Shown here one piece after another: positions 7,777 to 12,542 of a stretch of DNA of 12,542 nucleotides. A program made the position numbers and the translations under genes. The DNA is from Acidobacteriota bacterium (GTDB lineage: Bacteria > Acidobacteriota > Terriglobia > Terriglobales > Acidobacteriaceae): NCBI GenBank assembly GCA_021805955.1, contig JAJZDO010000382.1, positions 1 to 12,542 of the forward strand, written 5' to 3'. The notes under the pieces were generated by a model. The model made no database searches, had not been told where the DNA came from, and saw only the letters and a list, made by a program, of their open reading frames with translations. Position 1 is the first letter of the stretch, and each line of letters opens with the position of its first letter.

Positions 7777-7892
7777 TGAAACCAAGCACGGTGGCGGGTG
7801 GTCTGCGTCTAAAACCTGGGTGCATTATGTTTCGCGTCCGAGACATGTGTGCAGAAACCCTGCAAATCTACCCTCCCATTTATCATGAAACT

Positions 7893-8201
7893 ATGACCTT
7901 GATCGTGTACACGGCCTCCTGGTGTCCCGATTGCCAAGAAGCAAAGCGTTTTCTGCTGAAGCACAAGATTCCGCACACCGAAATCGATATTGAAACCACT
8001 CCTGACGCCGCCGAGGAAGTGATCGCGCACATCGGCAAGCGCGCCATTCCGCAGTTCGTCATCGACGGCAAATGGGTGCAGCCCTACCAACCCGGCTACG
8101 GATTTCTCTACGAGGAAATGTCGGAATTGCTCGGCGTCGCCGAATCCCGAATCCAGCGGATATGCACCAGAGTAAATCGCATGCGAGGACCTCGGTCGTG
8201 A
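7893..8201 (+). CDS. Glutaredoxin-family thiol-disulfide oxidoreductase
   Basis: 102 residues from ATG 7893. The thioredoxin-fold N-terminus begins MTLIVYTASWCPDC, with active-site CPDC at residues 11-14, and cis-Pro53 lies in KRAIPQFVIDG. The family reduces disulfides or glutathionylated proteins in the cytoplasm. The frame is open to ATG 7776, with further ATGs at 7827 and 7845, but the beta-strand begins at 7893 as in other glutaredoxins; no start has a good Shine-Dalgarno, so the start is set by homology. The last ~20 residues (AESRIQRIC onward) extend past the core into the translation signals of purB. Its stop codon overlaps the purB GTG by four bases (GTGA), implying translational coupling. 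Confidence 0.85.
   Translation: MTLIVYTASWCPDCQEAKRFLLKHKIPHTEIDIETTPDAAEEVIAHIGKRAIPQFVIDGKWVQPYQPGYGFLYEEMSELLGVAESRIQRICTRVNRMRGPRS
8185..8189 (+). promoter_or_regulatory. Shine-Dalgarno GAGGA for the purB GTG start
   Basis: GAGGA lies inside the end of the glutaredoxin gene, eight bases before GTG 8198. Together with the GTGA overlap it supports GTG as the real purB start. Confidence 0.6.
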
Positions 8202-9499
8202 TTGAACGCTACACACGCGCCGCCATGGGCAGCGTCTGGACAGATGAAAGCAAGTACCGCATGTGGCTGGAGGTGGAAGCGGCCGCCTCGGAGACGCTGG
8301 CCGAATTCGGCATCGTTCCCGCCGACGCCGCGCGGGCCATCCGCGAACGCGGCAGCATCGACGTCGCCCGCATTCAACAAATCGAGGCCGAGGTCCGCCA
8401 CGACGTCATCGCCTTCACCACGGCGGTGGCGGAAAAGATTGGCCCGGAAGCGCGCTGGCTGCACTACGGCTTGACCTCCAATGACGTGGTGGACACTGCC
8501 CAGGCTCTCCAGGTGAAGGCGGCTTCGGCGATCCTGCGCGAAGACATCCTGCGCTTTCTGGAGGTTTTGAAGCGCCGCGCCATTGAGTTTCAGCACACTC
8601 CGACCGTTGGGCGCACGCACGGCATCCACGCCGAACCCACCACATTTGGACTGAAGCTGCTGAACTGGTACGCGGAGATGCGGCGCAATCTCAAACGGTT
8701 CGAGCTGGCTGCGGAGGACATGCGCGTCGGCAAACTTTCTGGCGCGGTCGGCACCTTCGGCCACCTCAAGCCCGAGCATGAGGCGCGCATCTGCGAGCGA
8801 CTTGGCTTAACGCCGGCTCCCGTGGCCACCCAGGTGATTCAGCGCGACCGCCATGCCTTTTACATCGGCGCGCTGGCATTGATTACAGCAACGCTCGACA
8901 AGATTGCCGTCGAGATTCGCCATCTGCAGCGGACGGAAGTGCGCGAGGCGGAAGAGTATTTTTCCGAGAAGCAAAAAGGCTCGTCCGCCATGCCGCACAA
9001 ACGCAACCCCATCACCAGCGAGCAGATCAGTGGCCTGGCTCGCGTGGTTCGCGCCAATCAGCAGGCGGCGCTGGAAAATGTCGCCTTGTGGCACGAGCGC
9101 GATATTTCTCATTCCTCCGTGGAACGCATCATTCTGCCCGACTCGACAATTTTGACCGACTATCTGCTGGAGAAAACAACCGGCCTGATCGACAAGCTGG
9201 TCGTGCATCCCGAACGCATGCTGCGCAATCTTGAACTCACCGGCGGCCTGATTTTTTCCGGCCAGCTCTTGCTGGAGCTTGCCGAAGCCGGCATGTCGCG
9301 CGAGGATGCGTATCGCCTGGTACAGTCCCACGCCATGCGCGCCTGGCAGCAGGATTTGAATTTTCGCGAGCAGGTCGGCAACGATCCGGAGATCACAAAG
9401 TTGCTTTCGCTGGAAAAATTGGCGCGCTCCTTCGACCTGAATCGCCAACTGACGAACGTGGATACCATTTTTGCGCGCGTATTGAAGGAACCCGCTTAA
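8198..9499 (+). CDS. purB: Adenylosuccinate lyase
   Basis: 433 residues starting at GTG 8198 (MIERYTR, the usual PurB N-terminus), with GAGGA at 8185-8189 eight bases upstream. The longer in-frame reading to ATG 8072 lies inside the glutaredoxin gene and is rejected. The enzyme splits SAICAR to AICAR and adenylosuccinate to AMP, both with release of fumarate, in purine synthesis. His68 (RHDVIAF), His89 (LHYGLTSNDV) and His141 (GRTHGIHAEP) fall at the same numbers as the catalytic histidines of B. subtilis PurB. The fumarate-lyase signature GSSAMPHKRNP is at 261-271, with the catalytic serine at 262 or 263. Length is normal for the short PurB class. The GTGA overlap with the glutaredoxin gene and the 17-base gap to ubiX indicate an operon. 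Confidence 0.97.
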   Translation: MIERYTRAAMGSVWTDESKYRMWLEVEAAASETLAEFGIVPADAARAIRERGSIDVARIQQIEAEVRHDVIAFTTAVAEKIGPEARWLHYGLTSNDVVDTAQALQVKAASAILREDILRFLEVLKRRAIEFQHTPTVGRTHGIHAEPTTFGLKLLNWYAEMRRNLKRFELAAEDMRVGKLSGAVGTFGHLKPEHEARICERLGLTPAPVATQVIQRDRHAFYIGALALITATLDKIAVEIRHLQRTEVREAEEYFSEKQKGSSAMPHKRNPITSEQISGLARVVRANQQAALENVALWHERDISHSSVERIILPDSTILTDYLLEKTTGLIDKLVVHPERMLRNLELTGGLIFSGQLLLELAEAGMSREDAYRLVQSHAMRAWQQDLNFREQVGNDPEITKLLSLEKLARSFDLNRQLTNVDTIFARVLKEPA

Positions 9500-9516
9500 G
9501 GGAAGCAGGAAAGTCG

Positions 9517-10122
9517 ATGGCCTCCGGAAAAATACTGACCGTCGCCCTTACCGGCGCCAGCGGCGCGGTGCTCGCACGCGAATTGCTTCTCCTGCTGGAA
9601 CAGGATGCGCGCGTCGAACGCATCCACTTCATAGCATCGGAAAGCTCTCTTCGGGTACTCGCGGAAGAGTTGCAGATCAGCGGACGCAATGACCTTGTTG
9701 CGAAACTTCTCGGCCACGTGAGCGCGAAGATCCTCCAGCACGCGCCCGGCGATATCGGAGCGCCGATCGCGAGCGGCAGCTATCCCTGCGAAGGAATGAT
9801 CGTGCTGCCCTGCAGCATGGGAACACTGGGCGCGATTGCCAACGGACTGGCGGACAACCTGATCGCGCGAGCCGCCGATGTCTGCCTGAAGGAACGGCGG
9901 TCGCTGGTCCTCTGCGTGCGCGAAACGCCCTTCAATAAAATCCATCTGCGCAATATGCAATTGGCAGCCGACGCGGGCGCAACCATCTTCCCCGTCATTC
10001 CCGCTTTCTACGACCATCCCGTCGACACCCTGGCCATGGTGCGGCAATATGTTTGCCGCGTCCTGGCGCACGTTGGCCTGCCGCAAACCTCAGCCTATCG
10101 ATGGAGCGGGAAAAGTCAGTAG
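9517..10122 (+). CDS. ubiX: Flavin prenyltransferase UbiX
   Basis: 201 residues. AGGAAAG at 9507-9513 sets the ATG at 9517. The protein opens with the Rossmann-like strand and loop ILTVALTGASGA (6-17), then carries the family core GSYPCEGMIVLPCSMGTLGA (87-106), NGLADNLIARAADVCLKERR, the RETPF motif (135-139) and PAFY (162-165). UbiX transfers a dimethylallyl group to FMN, giving the prenylated FMN cofactor used by UbiD-family decarboxylases. No ubiD lies in this window, so the partner enzyme must be elsewhere; menaquinone-pathway or aromatic-acid decarboxylases are the usual ones. It follows purB by 17 bases and is probably co-transcribed. It ends convergently with an alpha/beta hydrolase gene. 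Confidence 0.95.
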   Translation: MASGKILTVALTGASGAVLARELLLLLEQDARVERIHFIASESSLRVLAEELQISGRNDLVAKLLGHVSAKILQHAPGDIGAPIASGSYPCEGMIVLPCSMGTLGAIANGLADNLIARAADVCLKERRSLVLCVRETPFNKIHLRNMQLAADAGATIFPVIPAFYDHPVDTLAMVRQYVCRVLAHVGLPQTSAYRWSGKSQ

Positions 10123-10136
10123 ATAAGTCAGTAGAC
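10113..10136 (+). repeat. 12-bp tandem duplication across the ubiX stop
   Basis: AAGTCAGTAGAT (10113-10124) is followed directly by AAGTCAGTAGAC (10125-10136), eleven of twelve bases identical. The first copy contains the ubiX TAG. It is most likely a small slippage duplication. Confidence 0.7.
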
Positions 10137-10164
10137 ATACGTCGAAGCGGAAACTTCAGTATGT
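10135..10164. terminator. Hairpin at the ubiX / hydrolase convergent junction
   Basis: ACATAC (10135-10140) pairs with GTATGT (10159-10164), and inside it GAAG (10144-10147) pairs with CTTC (10154-10157) around loop CGGAAA, with small bulges. Its place between convergent genes suits a bidirectional terminator, but neither side has a T-run. Confidence 0.35.
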
Positions 10165-11178
10165 ATGGATCCCGCCCGCCGTGGGTGGTTGGCCCCGCAG
10201 AAAATCAACCACTCGGGGAACAATGCGGTCGGCGCAGGTCGCGGGACCAATGTGCCCGCAGCCGGAATATAGCTCCAGCACGGATTGCGGAATCATCCCG
10301 TGCATTCGCAGCCCAACACTGGGCGGAATCAACTCATCCTGCGCGCTCCATACCAGCAGCACCGGCATGCGAAGCTGACCCAGACGACCATCGAGCTCAT
10401 CTTTTTCCCTGAGCATGGACTCAAGCGTGCGATGGACCACAGGATAGTTGCGCTGCATCGCGCGAGCCAGATCCTGCTGGAAGAATTCCGGCAAGTATGG
10501 AGGGTGCGGCATCAGCAGGGCTTCCAGGCGCTTCAGTTGCGGAACGGTCCTCGGCTCCAGAACATCCGGCGTAAGGCTTGTCTGAAACCATAGTCCGGCA
10601 CTGTCCATCAGGACCATCCGGCGAACACTGCGCGGGTGCTGCAAAGCAAATTCCAGGGCTACCCAGCCGCCCATCGACCATCCAATCACGTCGGTCTGTT
10701 GCACATGCACCGCGTCCAGAAATCCATGAATCAGATCGGCCTGCTGCCGCATGGTGTACGCAATGTCGGGATGATCGGTCCGTCCGCAACCGAGTAAGTC
10801 AATGGCATACACTCGAAAGCCATTCTTTACATAGGCGGGCATCTCCGGCGTCCAGTCCTCCGAGCGCGAGCCGAGGCCATGAATCAGCAAAACAGGTTTC
10901 CCCTGGCCACCAACAAAATAATGCACGCGGTACGACCCTACTCGCACATATTCGCTGTGAATCCCCGCCATGGCCAAGCGTGCGCGCATCGCCTCGTCCA
11001 TCACCCACAGTGGCCGACGGTATAAAAGGATGGCGAAGGCGATGCCGGCAATTGCCACCGTCAACCCGCACCCCATCCCCAGACGTTTCAGGGCCACGAT
11101 GGTGCGCGACTGCCGAGTGACATGCAGGGTAGCGTTCGGAGCCGTTGTCTCCATCCTTGGGTTCGCGATTGGAACCAT
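10156..11178 (-). CDS. Membrane-anchored alpha/beta hydrolase
   Basis: 340 residues from ATG 11178, chosen because GAAGAAAG ends five bases before it. ATG 11238 (20 residues longer) and ATG 11154 (8 shorter) are possible. Residues about 27-52 form one transmembrane helix followed by YRRPLWV. The hydrolase fold follows: oxyanion loop HGLGSRSEDW near 100, nucleophile Ser168 in GWSMGGW, acid Asp281 in VWSAQDELIPP, and His309 in CGHIGP. The cap region between the nucleophile and the acid is helical and of ordinary length. Members include esterases, epoxide hydrolases and dehalogenases; the substrate cannot be assigned. Topology suggests a catalytic domain outside the cytoplasm or at the membrane face. 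It is convergent with ubiX and lies downstream of tRNA-Gln on the same strand. Confidence 0.88.
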   Translation of the reverse strand: MVPIANPRMETTAPNATLHVTRQSRTIVALKRLGMGCGLTVAIAGIAFAILLYRRPLWVMDEAMRARLAMAGIHSEYVRVGSYRVHYFVGGQGKPVLLIHGLGSRSEDWTPEMPAYVKNGFRVYAIDLLGCGRTDHPDIAYTMRQQADLIHGFLDAVHVQQTDVIGWSMGGWVALEFALQHPRSVRRMVLMDSAGLWFQTSLTPDVLEPRTVPQLKRLEALLMPHPPYLPEFFQQDLARAMQRNYPVVHRTLESMLREKDELDGRLGQLRMPVLLVWSAQDELIPPSVGLRMHGMIPQSVLELYSGCGHIGPATCADRIVPRVVDFLRGQPPTAGGIHTY

Positions 11179-11313
11179 GCAGTCTTTCTTCAAGAATCGG
11201 CTGCAAGAACATAGATGCGCGCGAGGTCGAATCGGCATGCGAGTCTGGATAGACGATTAACGATGTTGCCATCCGCGTGTGTCGGAAAGGCAGAGGAGAT
11301 TTGCGGAAAAGTT

Positions 11314-11387
11314 TGGCTGCCCCTCAGGGATTCGAACCCCAATATGCTGCTCCAGAGGCAGCTGTCCTACCGTTGAACGAAGGGGCA
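11314..11387 (-). tRNA. tRNA-Gln, anticodon CTG
   Basis: On the minus strand all four stems fold: acceptor TGCCCCT/AGGGGCA, D-stem GTTC/GGAC, anticodon stem GCTGC/GCAGC around loop CTCTGGA, and T-stem TGGGG/CCCTG around TTCGAAT. The anticodon CTG reads codon CAG. The weak U1-A72 pair and discriminator G73 are typical of tRNA-Gln. The 3' CCA is encoded (11314-11316); the body is 11318-11387. Confidence 0.96.
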
Positions 11388-11390
11388 GTC

Positions 11391-11421
11391 TAAGGACGCG
11401 CGCTGGAAAACTGCGTCCTTA
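11391..11421 (-). repeat. Perfect 9-bp inverted repeat in the tRNA-Gln leader
   Basis: TAAGGACGC (11391-11399) and GCGTCCTTA (11413-11421) are exact inverted copies around 13 bases. The repeat lies between the -10 element and the mature tRNA 5' end, so it would fold in the precursor leader or, in part, cover the start site. Confidence 0.6.
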
Positions 11422-11424
11422 ATG

Positions 11425-11453
11425 AATATATTTGCCACGCGCTTTCCGGTCAA
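11425..11453 (-). promoter_or_regulatory. Sigma70-type promoter of tRNA-Gln
   Basis: On the minus strand TTGACC (11448-11453) is separated by exactly 17 bases from TATATT (11425-11430). Both hexamers are five of six to consensus. The predicted start is roughly 30 bases before the tRNA. Confidence 0.75.
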
Positions 11454-11468
11454 TCACTGTGGGCGAAT

Positions 11469-11493
11469 CGATCCTGAGTCAACTTCAGGATTG
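11469..11493. repeat. Inverted repeat upstream of the tRNA-Gln promoter
   Basis: ATCCTGA (11471-11477) and TCAGGAT (11485-11491) pair perfectly around loop GTCAACT, with a G-T and a C-G pair extending the stem outward. It lies just upstream of the -35 element. There is no adjacent T-run, so an operator-like or upstream-terminator role is only possible. Confidence 0.35.
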
Positions 11494-11582
11494 CCGACAA
11501 CTCGGCCCGAGATATGCCGGGTGCCCCTAGACGCGTCTTTTGCGGCTAAGGTGGGATAAAGAACCGCCGCGTCCACCCGAAC

Positions 11583-11607
11583 GCAATTTTCGGATTCCTG
11601 AAATTGC
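11583..11607. terminator. Long imperfect hairpin downstream of the 280-residue protein gene
   Basis: GCAATTTTCGG (11583-11593) faces CCTGAAATTGC (11597-11607) around loop ATT: ten of eleven positions pair if a G-T pair is counted. It lies about 90 bases past the stop at 11695. Neither strand has a T-run after it, so it is a weak terminator candidate. Confidence 0.35.
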
Positions 11608-11694
11608 TGCAGTCCCCAGGGCACACCGCACGTTTAGCCCGCAATCCCTCCCCACTCAAGCCAACCCAAGGCATGAATCGGCGACCCGCCATTT

Positions 11695-12537
11695 TTATTG
11701 AATTGGTTGAACGTAGGGGCCAGCCGAAGTGACAGTTATTTGACTTGAATCGAGCGATCGAAGCTGCATAAAAATTTTGGTCCCAGATTGCATCTGCTGT
11801 GGAGAGACGAACCGAACTCCTTGTATGGTTAGATCGCTAGAAGAAAGAAACTGTATTTGGACGGAATCTGTGCTAGTCGTTCCGATGCTACCCAATTTGA
11901 GATGGCATGCAGCAGAACATTGGATTATGAAAGCTGGGTTATAGAAACCACCATCGAGGACGATTGTAAGAGCAACTCCAGGGTATTTGTCATCGAGTAG
12001 ATCTTGACCCGCATCAGCAATATGATTTCGTCGATTTATCGCCGGATCAGAGCTGGGGGGCTCTTGGGGTATAGGAGCCAATTGCGTCTGTTCGAAGTGA
12101 ATGGGCGGGGGCGGCAACGGCTCTCCATATTGTCGGTTATCCTCAACCGTTTGGCTGCCGCTGTTGGAGCCATTGTTGATGATCCCGTGATCTACCGATT
12201 GGGGTGGTGACGGCAAGGAAGGAGCGGTCAGTGACTGCGTCCCCGGTAGAGCTCCAGAAGTTTGAGAAGTATGTGCCCCTGCGCGTGCCTTGAGCGTACT
12301 TCGTATTGGCGATTGCGGCTCGAGGTTTGGAGCGGGCGTTGGATGCGCTATTTGCAACGGAGTACACGCTTCGTTGCCCAAATCTCTCAAAGCCTTCGCT
12401 TGGGTCCACTCTCTCTTATGCTCCGAATCCCAAACGGATAACTCTAAAGTCACATTATCCATCAAAGGAGAGCCACAAGTGAAATAGGACTGCAGCGAAT
12501 CATGTGACGTCCCGGGAAACCTGTTTTGCTGATTCAT
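11695..12537 (-). CDS. Protein of unknown function with Pro/Ser/Gln-rich middle (start may lie outside the window)
   Basis: 280 residues from ATG 12537, only five bases from the right edge, so a start further upstream cannot be excluded. I do not recognise the family. Residues 1-60 look folded (SPLMDNVTLELSVWDSEHKREW) and carry Cys21 and Cys58. Residues about 60-166 are low-complexity, rich in Pro, Ser, Gln and Thr, including EPLPPPPIHF, and are probably disordered. Residues 167-280 have alternating hydrophobic and polar strands (ALTIVLDGGFYNPAFIIQCS, then VQIQFLSSSDLTIQGVRFV), suggesting a beta-rich domain with Cys207 and Cys211. No signal peptide is seen at the visible start. G+C is lower than its neighbours: 45% at 11881-11940 and 50% at 12361-12420, against 67% at 8341-8400 in purB. 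Transfer or fast evolution is possible. Confidence 0.65.
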   Translation of the reverse strand: MNQQNRFPGTSHDSLQSYFTCGSPLMDNVTLELSVWDSEHKREWTQAKALRDLGNEACTPLQIAHPTPAPNLEPQSPIRSTLKARAGAHTSQTSGALPGTQSLTAPSLPSPPQSVDHGIINNGSNSGSQTVEDNRQYGEPLPPPPIHFEQTQLAPIPQEPPSSDPAINRRNHIADAGQDLLDDKYPGVALTIVLDGGFYNPAFIIQCSAACHLKLGSIGTTSTDSVQIQFLSSSDLTIQGVRFVSPQQMQSGTKIFMQLRSLDSSQITVTSAGPYVQPIQ

Positions 12538-12542
12538 GGCCT

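Larger units (their letters stand above)
11388..11694. other. 307-base gap between tRNA-Gln and the 280-residue protein gene
   Basis: The tRNA-proximal part holds the leader repeat and promoter described separately. The rest has no convincing ORF. It contains two hairpins: ATCCTGA/TCAGGAT at 11471-11491 and a longer imperfect one at 11583-11607. Confidence 0.6.

Noticed and set aside
7776..7892. Longer glutaredoxin N-terminus from ATG 7776, 7827 or 7845
   Set aside because: The extra residues are not part of the thioredoxin fold and none of these starts has a better ribosome binding site.
8072..8197. Longer purB start at ATG 8072
   Set aside because: The added 42 residues lie inside the glutaredoxin gene. 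GTG 8198 gives the normal PurB N-terminus and has a Shine-Dalgarno.

Overview
The window looks like a chromosomal segment of an Acidobacteriota genome, probably a soil Terriglobia/Koribacter-like lineage. That assignment is inference from protein style (the parvulin, S41 protease, GT-C-like membrane protein and tannase-family esterase combination) and from high G+C housekeeping genes (one counted 60-base stretch of purB is 67% G+C). There is no rRNA here to settle it. No transposase, phage gene, integrase or CRISPR array is visible.

Layout, left to right. (1) 1-1278, minus: an exported SurA-like parvulin prolyl isomerase that runs off the left edge. (2) 1588-3234, plus: a divergently transcribed S41 C-terminal processing protease with an intact Ser/Lys dyad. 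(3) 3463-5100, plus: a multi-pass membrane protein of unknown function starting at TTG. (4) 5202-6785, plus: a secreted tannase/feruloyl-esterase-family hydrolase with the full Cys-Ser / Asp / His-Cys catalytic set. (5) 6786-7124: a gap without a convincing gene. (6) 7125-7706, plus: a membrane-anchored protein of unknown function. (7) 7893-10122, plus: a compact glutaredoxin, purB, ubiX cluster; the first two genes overlap by four bases (GTGA) and the last two are 17 bases apart. (8) 10156-11178, minus: a membrane-anchored alpha/beta hydrolase convergent with ubiX. (9) 11314-11387, minus: tRNA-Gln(CTG) with encoded CCA and a good sigma70-type promoter. (10) 11695-12537, minus: a lower-G+C protein of unknown function with a Pro/Ser/Gln-rich middle; it may begin outside the window.

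How the genes may work together. The parvulin and the S41 protease share a 309-base divergent intergenic region, and both belong to envelope protein folding and turnover. The purB cluster joins purine synthesis, a thiol-redox protein and the enzyme that makes prenylated FMN for UbiD-type decarboxylases; the overlap and short spacing suggest one transcript. The tannase-family enzyme and the two membrane proteins of unknown function stand alone. I do not see a clearly new multi-gene system. The least explained parts are the 11695-12537 protein, the 545-residue membrane protein, the 193-residue anchored protein and the 6786-7124 gap.
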